Shown: one piece after another, positions 35,413 to 44,475 of the stretch
Position numbering within the stretch: position 1 is the stretch's first letter
How the letters are laid out: each line of letters starts with the position of its first letter
Source of the DNA: JAITWN01 sp964388175
GTDB taxonomy: Bacteria; Pseudomonadota; Gammaproteobacteria; SZUA-140
Direction: 5' to 3'
Assembly (NCBI GenBank): GCA_964388175.1
Contig: CAYLYS010000002.1
Coordinates: 28,501-92,500 of the forward strand
Length of the DNA: 64,000 nucleotides
Program-made: the position numbers and the translations under genes
Notes under the pieces: model-generated
Seen by the model: only the letters and a program-made list of their open reading frames with translations
Database searches by the model: none
What the model was told of the DNA's origin: nothing

Positions 35413-35829
35413 TCAATCCGAATCCACCGGCCGCGGACGCCGTTCGCTATCGATGGCGACGTAAGTCAGCGTCGCCTCGGTGACGCGGACACACTCCTCG
35501 CGCCCACGGTTGCGCTCGGCGTAGACCACGACCTGCACCGTCAGCGAAGTTCGTCCGATGCGGATCACTTCGGCATAGCAACTGATCAGATCGCCGACGA
35601 ACACCGGCTTGCGGAACTGAAAGGAATTGACGGCCACGGTCACGACGCGACCGTGCGTGCGGCGATGCGCTTCGACGCTGCCGGCGATATCCACCTGCGA
35701 CATGATCCAGCCGCCGAAGATATCGCCGGCGGCATTGGTATCGGTCGGCATCGCCAGCACGCGGATGGTGGGCGGGCGATCGGGCAGCACATCCATGACC
35801 GTCGCCTGCGGCTGCTCTTCAGTGACCAT
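35413..35829 (-). CDS. Acyl-CoA thioesterase (YciA-like hotdog)
   Basis: Hydrolyses acyl-CoA to fatty acid and CoA. The 138-aa hotdog-fold product contains MPTDTNAAGDIFGGWIMSQV near residue 26, with the catalytic-site Asp typical of YciA/acot families, followed by AHRRTHGRVVTVAVNSFQFR and the core VGDLISCYAEVIRIGRTSLT. It is the last gene of the minus-strand beta-oxidation run and overlaps the acyl-CoA synthetase gene by 11 nt. It may prevent CoA trapping during fatty acid breakdown. Confidence 0.9.
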   Translation of the reverse strand: MVTEEQPQATVMDVLPDRPPTIRVLAMPTDTNAAGDIFGGWIMSQVDIAGSVEAHRRTHGRVVTVAVNSFQFRKPVFVGDLISCYAEVIRIGRTSLTVQVVVYAERNRGREECVRVTEATLTYVAIDSERRPRPVDSD

Positions 35830-37669
35830 GATACAAACCCTCCAGAACGGCGCGCATATGCGCCAATACCTGCGCGCGCCGCAGCTTCAGCGTCGGTGTC
35901 AGCATGCCGTTCTCCACCGTCCACGGCTCCAGCGTCAACGCCACCCGCCGCACCCGGGCATAGCCGGGGAAGGCGCCGAGCAGACCGCCGACGCGGCGGC
36001 ACACTTCATCGCGCACCCGCGCATCATCCAGCGCCGCTGCATAATCCGGCGCCGCCGCACCACCTGGCACCGCTGCGCCTTCACCGTCCAGGCCGAGACC
36101 GGCGGCGAACACCCGCCAGCGCTCGCGGTTCAGCACCAGCAGCGCGGCCAGGTACGGCCGCCCTTCACCGACGACCATCGCCTGCTCGAACAGCGCATCC
36201 CCGGTGATGGCCATTTCCATGTCGGTCGGCGAGATCTTCTCGCCGTTCGAGAGCACGATGATGTCCTTCAGCCGGCCGGTGATGTAAAGCCGTTCATCCT
36301 GCATGCGTACCCTGTCGCCCGTATGCAGCCAGCCTTCGCCGTCAATGGTCTGCGCCGTCGCTTCCTCGTCGTCGAGATAGCCGCGCATCATCCCCGGACT
36401 TTTCACCAGCAGCTCGTCTTCGGCGCCGATGCGCAGCTCGACATCGCGCAGGGCGCGGCCGACGCTCATCGGCTCGTTGTCGGCGAGCGTATTGCCGCTG
36501 ACCACCGGCCCGAGTTCGGTCATGCCGTAGCCCTGCACCAGCGGCAGGCCGAGACCGATGAAGCGCCGCGCCACCGCCGCCGGAATCGGCGCGCCGCCGC
36601 ACACGGCGATGCGCAGGCGTCCGCCGAGACGCGCGAGCACCTTGTCGGCGACCATGCGCCTGAGCAACGGCCACAGCAGAAAACCCGGATGCCACGCGCC
36701 GCGGCCCTGCGCATGCTCGAAGCGCCGCCAGCCGATCTCCACCGCGCTGCGCAGCAGCCGCCGCGCCAGCGCGGGACGCGCCGCCATCTGCTCATCGATG
36801 CGCGCGTACACGCGCTCGTAAATGCGCGGCACCGAAATCAGCACCGTCGGCCGCACCACCGGCAGATCCTCGGCCAATTGCGCCACCGAACGCGCATAGG
36901 CGACAGTGGCGCCGGCCATCATCGGCAGATAGTAGCCGAGGGTGCGCTCCAACATGTGCGAGAGCGGCAGAAAGGAGAGGAACAGATCGTCGGCATGAAC
37001 CGTGTTGCAGTCGTGCGACGCCCAGGCGTTCCACAGAATATTGCCGTGGGTGAGGATCACGCCCTTGGGACGGCCGACCGTGCCGGAGGTATAGACGATG
37101 GTGGCGACGCTGTCGCGGCCGCCGGCGCTGATGCGGAATTCATCCGCCGGCGCCGCGGGCAGCCAGTCGCCGAGCGTGCTCAGGCGCGCATCGCCGCCGA
37201 TCTCATTGCCGGTATCATTGTCGGCAGCCTTACGCAGCACGACGCGCAGACCGTCGAACGCGCGCAGTGCCGGCGCCAGCGCTTCCCACTGCGCCGCTCC
37301 TTCGATGAACAGCAGACGCACCTGCGTACGTTCGATGATGTAGGCGACGTTGTCCGCGCGGTCGTTGAAGAACAGCGGCACCACCACCAGCCCGAGACCG
37401 AGCGCGGCCTGATCGAAACACACCCAGTCCGGCCCGTTCGGCAGCATGATGGCGACGCGGTCGCCGGCGCGCAGGCCGCTCGCCGTCAGCGCCGCCTGCC
37501 AGCGCCGCGCGCGCTGCTCGATCTCGCGCCAGCTCAGATCACGCCATTGCTTCCGCCCTGAATCGAAGCAGCGATAGGCCACCGCTTCCGGCGTGCGCCG
37601 CACGCGTTCGCGAAACAGCGCGCACAGGCTGTCGACGGCCAGCGGTTCGATGAAAGCGCCGACACTCAT
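35819..37669 (-). CDS. Long-chain acyl-CoA synthetase (AMP-binding)
   Basis: Activates fatty acids to acyl-CoA through an acyl-adenylate. The 616-aa product has the ATP-binding P-loop TIVYTSGTVGRPKGVILTHG near residue 185, VQGYGMTELGPVVSG near 352, and the C-terminal hinge motif DERLYITGRLKDIIVLSNGE. Those place it with FadD/FAA-type synthetases. The ATG at 37669 overlaps the upstream hydratase/dehydrogenase gene by 4 nt, which decides the start. Residues near 135-155 include a short Asp/Gly-rich stretch encoded by a 12-nt repeat. Specific chain length is not evident. Confidence 0.92.
   Translation of the reverse strand: MSVGAFIEPLAVDSLCALFRERVRRTPEAVAYRCFDSGRKQWRDLSWREIEQRARRWQAALTASGLRAGDRVAIMLPNGPDWVCFDQAALGLGLVVVPLFFNDRADNVAYIIERTQVRLLFIEGAAQWEALAPALRAFDGLRVVLRKAADNDTGNEIGGDARLSTLGDWLPAAPADEFRISAGGRDSVATIVYTSGTVGRPKGVILTHGNILWNAWASHDCNTVHADDLFLSFLPLSHMLERTLGYYLPMMAGATVAYARSVAQLAEDLPVVRPTVLISVPRIYERVYARIDEQMAARPALARRLLRSAVEIGWRRFEHAQGRGAWHPGFLLWPLLRRMVADKVLARLGGRLRIAVCGGAPIPAAVARRFIGLGLPLVQGYGMTELGPVVSGNTLADNEPMSVGRALRDVELRIGAEDELLVKSPGMMRGYLDDEEATAQTIDGEGWLHTGDRVRMQDERLYITGRLKDIIVLSNGEKISPTDMEMAITGDALFEQAMVVGEGRPYLAALLVLNRERWRVFAAGLGLDGEGAAVPGGAAAPDYAAALDDARVRDEVCRRVGGLLGAFPGYARVRRVALTLEPWTVENGMLTPTLKLRRAQVLAHMRAVLEGLYHGH
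37196..37231. repeat. 12-nt repeat inside the acyl-CoA synthetase gene
   Basis: GCCGATCTCATT, GCCGGTATCATT, GTCGGCAGCCTT in exact register; encodes part of DNDTGNEIGGDARL. Confidence 0.6.
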
Positions 37670-39726
37670 CGCTGCGCTTCGCCGGATGACAGATGCAGCC
37701 AGCCCTCGTCCGGCTCGAAACGCGCGCCGTGACGACGCGAAAGCGCCTGCAGGCGTTCGCGCAACTGCGCCGCACCGACGCTGCGGATGTAATGCAGGGG
37801 ACCGCCGCGGAAAGGAGCGAAGCCGGCGCCGAAGACGATGCCGGCATCGATGGCATCCTCGTTCGCCGCAATGCCTTCGCGCAGGCAAGCCACCGCTTCG
37901 TTGAGCATGCCGAGGATAAGACGGTCGCCGAGATCGGACGGCATGCTCCCGTCCGCTTCATCCCGCGTTTTCACCGCTTCACCGTTGCGGTAGCTGTAGA
38001 AACCGCGGCCGCTCTTGCGGCCGAGCTGTCCCGCCTCCACCATGCGGCGCAGACGCTCGGGCACCGGCAGGTCGAGATGCTCGGCGAGGTTGTCCGCCAC
38101 CGCGAGACAAATGTCGAGGCCGACGGCATCGGCCAGCTCCACCGGACCGACGGGCATGCCGAAGGTGATCGCCGCGCGATCGACCGTCTCGGGGCGTATG
38201 CCCTCGGTCACCGCCATCACCGCCTCCAGCAGATACGGCATCAGCACGCGGTTGACCAGAAAGCCCGGCCGGCTGCGCACCGCCAGCGGCAAACGGTCGA
38301 TGCGGCGCACGAAGGCGGCGGCGCGGCGCGCCAGCGCGGCATCGGTGCGCCCGGTGCTCACCACTTCCACCAGCTGCATCTTCGCCACCGGATTGAAGAA
38401 ATGCAGGCCGACGAGGCGCTGCGGCGCGGCCAGCGCCGTGACCAGCGTTTCCAGCGCAATGCTCGAGGTGTTCGTCGCCAGCAGCGCATCCGCTTTCAGC
38501 CGCGGCTCGATGTCGCGCAGCAGCGCCTGCTTCGCCGCCGCATTCTCGCTGATCGCTTCGATGACGACATCGGCATGGGCGACGCCGGCGCCGTGCACAT
38601 CGGGAATCAGCCGGTCCATCGCCGCGCGCACCAGGCGCGGTTCGCGCAGCCGCTTGCGCAGCAGTCCCTGCGCCCGCGCGAGCGCCGCGCCGATGTGCTC
38701 GGCGGACAGATCCTGCAGCGTCACGGTCAGGCCCTGTGCCACGCACCAGGCGGCGATGTCACCGCCCATGGCGCCGGCGCCGACGACATGCACGCGCTGC
38801 ACGGTCGGCGCGGCGGCGGTCTTGCCGAACGCTTTGAGCTTTTCCTGCAGGAAGAAAACGCGGATCAGATTCTTCGCCGTATCGCCGAGCACCAGCCGTG
38901 CCACCGAGTTGGCTTCCTCCGCGTACATGCGCGCGGGATCATCGGCATGATGCTCCCACAGATCGATCAGCGCGTGAGGCGCCGGATAATGATGTTCGGG
39001 CGCCTTGGCGGCGACACGGCGGCGCAGCCGGCGCGCGATCTGCGGACGCGCGAAGCGGTGCGCGGCCAGCCGCTGCCATAGCGGCGGACGGTGGCGGGCG
39101 GGTTCGTGCAGTATCGTTTCCCGCGCCGCGCGCTCGAGCTGTCGGCGCGGCAGCGCATAATCGACCAGCCCCAGCCGCGCGGCGGCGCGCGCATCGAGCG
39201 CGCGGCCGCTCAGCATCAGATCGAGCGCCGGCAGCGCACCGATCAGACGCGGTGCGCGCACGGTACCGCCGAAGCCGGGATGAATGCCGAGACGAACCTC
39301 GGGCAGGCCGAGGCGTGTGCGCGGGTCGTCCTCGGCGATGCGGTAGCGCGTTGCCAGCGCCAGTTCGAGACCGCCGCCCAGGCAATAGCCGTGGATCAGC
39401 GCCACGGTCGGACACGGCAGCGCCTCGAGGCGATCGAACACCGATTGCGCGCGGCGGATCAGCGCCACCGCTTCGCCGTGACTGTCGAGGTGCAGCAGCT
39501 CACCGATGTCGGCGCCGGCGATGAAACCGGCGGATTTCGCCGAACGGATGACCACGCCGCGCGGCGGTGCGGCTTCGATGTCGCGCAGCGCCTCGTCGAG
39601 CCCGGCAATGACATCGGCCGACAGTGTGTTCACCGCGGCGTCGCGCTTGTCGAAACTCAGCCACAGGATGCCGTCGCCGTCGCGCTCGCTCAGCCAGTGC
39701 GGACGCACGGGTTCAAGCCCGTTCAT
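37666..39726 (-). CDS. Enoyl-CoA hydratase / 3-hydroxyacyl-CoA dehydrogenase (FadB/FadJ-like)
   Basis: Bifunctional beta-oxidation enzyme: hydrates 2-enoyl-CoA, then oxidises 3-hydroxyacyl-CoA with NAD+. The 686-aa product has an N-terminal crotonase domain (oxyanion IAGADIGEL, catalytic Glu positions in YCLGGGLELALATRY and RLGLPEVRLGIHPGFGG), a linker, and the dehydrogenase with NAD motif VHVVGAGAMGGDIAAW. The catalytic-His block is GLHFFNPVAKMQLVEVV. Two C-terminal helical domains follow. The ATG at 39726 (MNGLEPVRPHW) overlaps the thiolase gene by 14 nt. Confidence 0.94.
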   Translation of the reverse strand: MNGLEPVRPHWLSERDGDGILWLSFDKRDAAVNTLSADVIAGLDEALRDIEAAPPRGVVIRSAKSAGFIAGADIGELLHLDSHGEAVALIRRAQSVFDRLEALPCPTVALIHGYCLGGGLELALATRYRIAEDDPRTRLGLPEVRLGIHPGFGGTVRAPRLIGALPALDLMLSGRALDARAAARLGLVDYALPRRQLERAARETILHEPARHRPPLWQRLAAHRFARPQIARRLRRRVAAKAPEHHYPAPHALIDLWEHHADDPARMYAEEANSVARLVLGDTAKNLIRVFFLQEKLKAFGKTAAAPTVQRVHVVGAGAMGGDIAAWCVAQGLTVTLQDLSAEHIGAALARAQGLLRKRLREPRLVRAAMDRLIPDVHGAGVAHADVVIEAISENAAAKQALLRDIEPRLKADALLATNTSSIALETLVTALAAPQRLVGLHFFNPVAKMQLVEVVSTGRTDAALARRAAAFVRRIDRLPLAVRSRPGFLVNRVLMPYLLEAVMAVTEGIRPETVDRAAITFGMPVGPVELADAVGLDICLAVADNLAEHLDLPVPERLRRMVEAGQLGRKSGRGFYSYRNGEAVKTRDEADGSMPSDLGDRLILGMLNEAVACLREGIAANEDAIDAGIVFGAGFAPFRGGPLHYIRSVGAAQLRERLQALSRRHGARFEPDEGWLHLSSGEAQR

Positions 39727-41041
39727 CGTCGTCGCCTCCCCGATCGCGCCCGGACAACCCATTCTCTATCAACATGGCACCGCCCTGGCCGCCTCCTATG
39801 CACAGACTGGCGATGCCGCGCTGTGCCGCATTCGTCTTCAGCACGTGCAGCAGATGCAGCACGATGCGCGCACCGCTGGCGCCGACCGGATGACCGAGCG
39901 CGATCGCACCGCCATCGACGTTGAGGCGCGCCGGGTCGATCGCGCCGAGCGCGCCCGGCAAGCCCAGCGCCTGCCGGCAGTATTCCGGATCCTGCCAGGC
40001 GGCGAGAACGGCGAGCACCTGCGCGGCGAACGCTTCGTTGATCTCCCAGTAATCGATGTCGCTCACGGTCAGGCCGTGACGCTGCAGCAGCGGCAGCGCG
40101 GCATGCGCCGGACCCAGCCCCATGAGCGCCGGATCGACGCCGGCCCAGGCACTGTCGACGAGGCGTCCGAGCACCGGCAAACGCCAGCGCGCCACGGCTT
40201 CCGCGCTGGCGAGAAGCAACAGCGCGGCGCCGTCCGTCACCTGCGCGCTATTGCCGGCGGTGACGAGGCCGAAGGGACGATCGAACACCGGCTTGAGCGC
40301 GGCAAGGCGCTCCATGCTGGTATCGCGGCGCAGTCCGTCATCCTCGGCATAGACCTTGCCGTCGCCATCGTAGATCGTTGCGATTTCGCCGAGACGGTTT
40401 TCATCGACGGCGTGCGCCAGACGGCGATGGCTGTCGAGCGCGTAGGCATCCATGCGTTCACGCTCGATGTGGAAACGGTAGGCAAGGTTTTCCGCCGTCT
40501 GCCCCATCGACAGACCGGCGATCGGATCGGTGAGGCCGCGCAGCAGGCCGGGCACCGGTTTGAAATGCGCCGGACGCAGCCGCGTCAGACTGCGCGCCCG
40601 TGCGCGCCAGTCGCGCGCGCCGTTCCACTGCGCCAGCCAGTCGGCGAGCGCGTCGCCGAACAGCAGCGGTGCATGACTCATCGCTTCGGTGCCGCCCGCC
40701 AGCACCAGATGCGAGCGCCCCAGGCGGATCCGCGCCGCCGCAGCATCGAGCGCCTGCATGCCCGAGGCACAGTTGCGCTGCACCGTCCAGGCGGTGACGC
40801 CATGACCGCAGCCGAGACGGAGCGCGGTGACACGGGCGATGTTGGCCTCGTCGGCGCCGGGCATGGCGCAGCCGAGGATGAGTTCGTCGAGATCGGCGGG
40901 CGCGAACGGCTGGCGCAGCAGCAGCGCCCGGCCCGCGGCCACCGCCAGATCGGAAGCGCCAAAGGGATTGCGCGCGCCGCGCGCCTTGAGGAAAGGCGTG
41001 CGACAGCCGTCCACTATATAGACGGAGCCGTCCGCATTCAT
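39713..41041 (-). CDS. Acetyl-CoA acyltransferase (thiolase, FadA/FadI-like)
   Basis: Cleaves 3-ketoacyl-CoA with CoA to acetyl-CoA and a shortened acyl-CoA. The 442-aa product has the nucleophile Cys in VQRNCASGMQALD near residue 92, the NVDGGAIALGHPVGASGARI block with the active-site His, and the C-terminal Cys in CIGGGQGGAML. The ATG at 41041 overlaps the FadE stop (ATGA). The length and order of genes resemble FadI-type trifunctional partners. Confidence 0.94.
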   Translation of the reverse strand: MNADGSVYIVDGCRTPFLKARGARNPFGASDLAVAAGRALLLRQPFAPADLDELILGCAMPGADEANIARVTALRLGCGHGVTAWTVQRNCASGMQALDAAAARIRLGRSHLVLAGGTEAMSHAPLLFGDALADWLAQWNGARDWRARARSLTRLRPAHFKPVPGLLRGLTDPIAGLSMGQTAENLAYRFHIERERMDAYALDSHRRLAHAVDENRLGEIATIYDGDGKVYAEDDGLRRDTSMERLAALKPVFDRPFGLVTAGNSAQVTDGAALLLLASAEAVARWRLPVLGRLVDSAWAGVDPALMGLGPAHAALPLLQRHGLTVSDIDYWEINEAFAAQVLAVLAAWQDPEYCRQALGLPGALGAIDPARLNVDGGAIALGHPVGASGARIVLHLLHVLKTNAAQRGIASLCIGGGQGGAMLIENGLSGRDRGGDDDERA

Positions 41042-43485
41042 GAGTGCCTGGTGTTCCAATAGTCCGCCGGAAATTCGTCTACCATGATGACTTCACGCCG
41101 CGCGGTCAAGGCCCGGCGCCAGAGATCGGCTTCGCCTTCATCGATCACGCCGGCGCCGAGACCGGCTTCGATCAGCTCGGTCTCCGCAGCCCCGATCCGT
41201 TCGTCCATTCTTCCCTGACGCATGGCGCGCCTGAGCTTGCACTCCACCTGCTCGGCGGCATGCACCAGCGCCAGCGCCGCATCGACGCGGCCGATGGTCT
41301 GCACCGTATCGCCGGTAGTGTACATCCCCGCCGTCAGCCGCTCGCGCGCCGCGCCCGGGCTCATGATCACCGCCGCGGCGCGCCGCCCGAGTGTATCCGA
41401 AGGCCCGCGGTAACGGCGCCCGAGCGGAAAGATCAGCACCGACAACAACCAGGCGACGGGGCGCGAGGGCAGGTTGCGCAGCAGACCGCTCAGGCTGTCC
41501 TGCACCCGCGCCAGCGCATCCTCGCACGCCCATTGCATCAGCGCCACATCCGCCTGCGGACGCGCTTCCATTTCGAAGCGGCGCAGCACCGCTGTCATCA
41601 GATAGAGCTGGCTCAGCACGTCGGCGAGACGCCCGGACAGATGCTCGCGGCGCTTCAGTTCGCCGCCGAACAGCAGCAGCGCGGCATCGGCGGCGAGCGC
41701 GAAGGCCGCGCTCATGCGCGCGAGCTGGCGGAAATAGGGCTGCGCATGCCGTCCGCCCGGCGCCGGCAGCAGGTGCGCGCCGCCGAGCCCGAACCACAGT
41801 GCGCGGGCAGCATTGCTGACGATGAAGCCGGCATGCCCGAACAGCGCGCGGTCGAATTCGAGCAGCTCCCGTTCCTCGTCCCCGCACGCCGCCGCGCGCA
41901 TCTCGGCCAGCACCCAGGGATGGCAGCGCACCGCGCCCTGGCCGAAGATGATCATGCTGCGCGTGAGGATGTTGGCGCCTTCGACGGTGATGCTGATCGG
42001 CACCGCCTGGTAGACGCGGGCGAGCAGATTGCGCGGCCCCATGCAGATGCCGCTGCCGCCCTGCACGTCCATGCCGTCGTTGACCACGCTGCGCATGCGC
42101 TCGGTGAGATTGTACTTGACGATGGCCGAGGCCACCGCCGGATGCTCGCCGCGATCGATCGCCTGCACGGTCATCACGCGCGCGGCATCCATGAGATAGG
42201 CATGGCCGGCGATGCGCGCCAACGCTTCCTCCACGCCTTCGAAACGACCGATGGGCTGGCGGAACTGGCGGCGGATGCGGGCATAGGCGCCGGTATAGCG
42301 CGCCACCAGCTTGCCGGCGCCGGCGGCGAGCGCCGGCAGCGAGATCGCGCGGCCCGCGGCCAGACATTCCATCAGCATGCGCCAGCCTTCGCCGATGCCG
42401 TCACGGCCGCCGATGATCCAGTCGAGCGGAATGAACACGTCGCGGCCGCGCAGCGGACCGTTCTGGAAAGCGATGCCGAGCGGTTCATGGCGCGCGCCGA
42501 CGCTGACGCCGGGTGTATCGCGCGGAATCAGCGCCAGCGTGATGCCGCGTTCGACCTCGTCGCCGAGCAGGCCGTCCGGATCGCGCAGATTGAAGGCGAG
42601 CCCGAACACGGTGGCGACCGGCGCGAGCGTGATGTAGCGCTTGTCCCAGTCGAGGCGGATGCCGAGCACCGCCTCGCCATCGACTTCACGCCGGCAGACG
42701 ATGCCGGTGTCCGGCATGCTGCCGGCGTCGCTGCCCGCCTCGGGACCGGTGAGCGCGAAACAGGGTACTTCCTCGCCGCGGGCGAGACGCGGCAGATAAT
42801 GATCCTTCTGATCGCGGCTGCCATAGCGCAGCAGCAGCTCGGCCGGACCGAGCGAGTTCGGCACCATGACGGTGACGGCGGCGGCGAGGCTGCGCGTCGC
42901 CACCTTCATCACCACCGCGGAATGCGCGAGCGCGGAAAAACCGAGCCCGCCGTATTCACGCGGAATGATCATGCCGAAGAAGCCCTGCGCCTTGATGTAT
43001 GCCCACACCGGCGGCGGCAGATCGTGGCGCTCGGCGCTGATGTGCCAGTCGTCGAGCATGGCGCACAGGGTCTCGACCGGCCCGTCGAGAAAGGCCTGCT
43101 CCTCGGCCGAGAACCGCGGCGGCGGCAGATCGAGCACCTCGCGCCAGCGCGGACGACCGCTGAACAGCTCACCCTCCCACCACACCGTGCCCGCCTCCAG
43201 CGCCTCGCGCTCGGTGCGCGACAGCGCCGGCATGACGCGGCGGAACCAGGGCAGCACGCGCGCCGTGATCCCGCGCCGGCGCAGCGGTATGACGTTCAAT
43301 GGAATGGCGACCAGCAGGAACAACGTCCACAGCAACAGCAGCGGCAGGACACCGAGCGCGGACCACAGCGTCAGCGCAACGAGCATCACGGCGACGATCG
43401 CGGTCGCAAACGGCAGCGCGATCCGTGTAACGGCAAGAGTCCAGAGGACGGCGAGCAAGGCAAACAATGAGAGCAAAGTCATCAT
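41038..43485 (-). CDS. fadE: Acyl-CoA dehydrogenase FadE
   Basis: FAD-dependent first step of fatty-acid beta-oxidation. At 815 aa it has the large FadE form: N-terminal hydrophobic helices (about residues 1-65, membrane association), acyl-CoA dehydrogenase core with CFALTGPEAGSDAGSMPDTG near 248 and ITVEGANILTRSMIIFGQG near 497, and a C-terminal DUF1974 domain. It is the first gene of a five-gene minus-strand operon. Overlaps of 4, 14, 4 and 11 nt join it to thiolase, hydratase/dehydrogenase, acyl-CoA synthetase and thioesterase. Confidence 0.95.
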   Translation of the reverse strand: MMTLLSLFALLAVLWTLAVTRIALPFATAIVAVMLVALTLWSALGVLPLLLLWTLFLLVAIPLNVIPLRRRGITARVLPWFRRVMPALSRTEREALEAGTVWWEGELFSGRPRWREVLDLPPPRFSAEEQAFLDGPVETLCAMLDDWHISAERHDLPPPVWAYIKAQGFFGMIIPREYGGLGFSALAHSAVVMKVATRSLAAAVTVMVPNSLGPAELLLRYGSRDQKDHYLPRLARGEEVPCFALTGPEAGSDAGSMPDTGIVCRREVDGEAVLGIRLDWDKRYITLAPVATVFGLAFNLRDPDGLLGDEVERGITLALIPRDTPGVSVGARHEPLGIAFQNGPLRGRDVFIPLDWIIGGRDGIGEGWRMLMECLAAGRAISLPALAAGAGKLVARYTGAYARIRRQFRQPIGRFEGVEEALARIAGHAYLMDAARVMTVQAIDRGEHPAVASAIVKYNLTERMRSVVNDGMDVQGGSGICMGPRNLLARVYQAVPISITVEGANILTRSMIIFGQGAVRCHPWVLAEMRAAACGDEERELLEFDRALFGHAGFIVSNAARALWFGLGGAHLLPAPGGRHAQPYFRQLARMSAAFALAADAALLLFGGELKRREHLSGRLADVLSQLYLMTAVLRRFEMEARPQADVALMQWACEDALARVQDSLSGLLRNLPSRPVAWLLSVLIFPLGRRYRGPSDTLGRRAAAVIMSPGAARERLTAGMYTTGDTVQTIGRVDAALALVHAAEQVECKLRRAMRQGRMDERIGAAETELIEAGLGAGVIDEGEADLWRRALTARREVIMVDEFPADYWNTRHS

Positions 43486-43618
43486 GTCATCGCCTCATTA
43501 CGACGATCCGCGGCGCCGACGAATACGCGAATACTCTGATTGTCACTGTACTCCGGTTTTCCGGCAATGACAGTGCAGCCATGCCGTTATCCGGCCAGGA
43601 ACAAGAGCGAGCAACGCG

Positions 43619-43972
43619 TCAGCCGCCCTTGGCACCCCTCCCCCGCACCGCCGCCGCCACCCGCTCCAGCAGCTTCGGCGTCACCCGATCTTGACGCTCG
43701 ATCTTGCTGATGTAGGCCTGGCTGACACCCATCCGCCGCGCCAGTTCGGCCTGCGACAGACGCGCCCTGACGCGCGCGAGGGCGACGGGGTTATCGACGT
43801 AATCCTCGAGCCGGAACGGAACATAGTCCTTGCCTGCCCTGTCGGGGCGCTCCTTGAGCTTGCGCTCCAGATCGCCACGCAGACGCTGGAACAAGTCATA
43901 GGGCAGCAACACGTATTCCGGTTTGCCGTCCAGCGACTGGATGACCTGGATCTTCTTCAAGGCCGAGCTCAC
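43619..43972 (-). CDS. HTH antitoxin (HigA/XRE-like)
   Basis: A 117-aa protein with a C-terminal XRE helix-turn-helix (LSQAELARRMGVSQAYISKI, about residues 75-95) and an N-terminal KPEYVLLPYDLFQRL stretch typical of antitoxins of RelE-type toxins. It starts with GTG at 43972 overlapping the toxin stop (GTGA), so it is coupled to the toxin, in the toxin-first order seen in HigBA. It is presumed to neutralise the toxin and repress the promoter. Confidence 0.85.
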   Translation of the reverse strand: MSSALKKIQVIQSLDGKPEYVLLPYDLFQRLRGDLERKLKERPDRAGKDYVPFRLEDYVDNPVALARVRARLSQAELARRMGVSQAYISKIERQDRVTPKLLERVAAAVRGRGAKGG

Positions 43973-44232
43973 TTATAAACGTCTCCCCGCATTCCTATGC
44001 GATGAATCGCGATCACCCGCGTTTCGTCGTCGCGGGTGAACAGAATCCGCCAACCGCCGACGCGCAAGCGCCATTCCGAGCGACCGGCCATCGCCTTGAC
44101 GTTCAGCGCCGGTGCATCGGGATCATCCCCCAACACCTGAATCCGTTCGGCGATGCGCTGCCGCGTCGTTCGGTCGAGGCGGACCAGCATGCGCTGCGCC
44201 TCGCGATGGATGACGATCGTCCATGTCGTCAT
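43969..44232 (-). CDS. RelE/HigB-like toxin
   Basis: An 87-aa RelE/ParE-superfamily protein, probably an mRNA interferase. It has TTWTIVIHREAQRMLVRLDR at the start, PALNVKAMAGRSEWRLRVGG in the middle and the basic C-terminal strand VIAIHRIGMRGDVY. The ATG at 44232 is chosen because it gives the family N-terminus and is followed upstream by an AT-rich promoter/operator. The antitoxin follows with a 4-nt overlap. Confidence 0.88.
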   Translation of the reverse strand: MTTWTIVIHREAQRMLVRLDRTTRQRIAERIQVLGDDPDAPALNVKAMAGRSEWRLRVGGWRILFTRDDETRVIAIHRIGMRGDVYK

Positions 44233-44247
44233 GGTTATATCATAAGG

Positions 44248-44263
44248 TTGTATTTTATTGTAT
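44248..44263 (-). promoter_or_regulatory. Candidate toxin-antitoxin operator
   Basis: Two TTGTAT hexamers 10 bp apart (TTGTATTTTATTGTAT, shown on the plus strand), one helical turn, just upstream of the toxin gene in an unusually AT-rich stretch. Good candidate binding site for the HTH antitoxin. Confidence 0.45.
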
Positions 44264-44407
44264 CTCGGCAAGCATGACCGCTGAGGAACTACCCCATGTT
44301 CGGTGGCCGGGAGGATCAGGGATAGAACAGACGGCCCGGAATCGAAACAGGCTACCGTCTGATTTTCCTGCACGGCGGGAAAGGCGAATCGGCAGATCCG
44401 CCCTCCG

Positions 44408-44417
44408 GTGCTATCAT
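44408..44417 (+). promoter_or_regulatory. Possible extended -10 before xth
   Basis: GTGCTATCAT with the TG dinucleotide of an extended -10 (TATCAT at 44412-44417), 59 nt upstream of xth. The same TGCTATCAT occurs before the siroheme reductase. No clear -35. Confidence 0.3.
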
Positions 44418-44475
44418 CGGAAAATTCCCCCGGCCGGCCGGTATTCCAACGATAAACAACGGGTTGATTCCACCA

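Noticed and set aside
41044..43470. 808-codon open frame opposite fadE
   Set aside because: Mirror of fadE codon bias; no recognisable motif, strongly biased composition.
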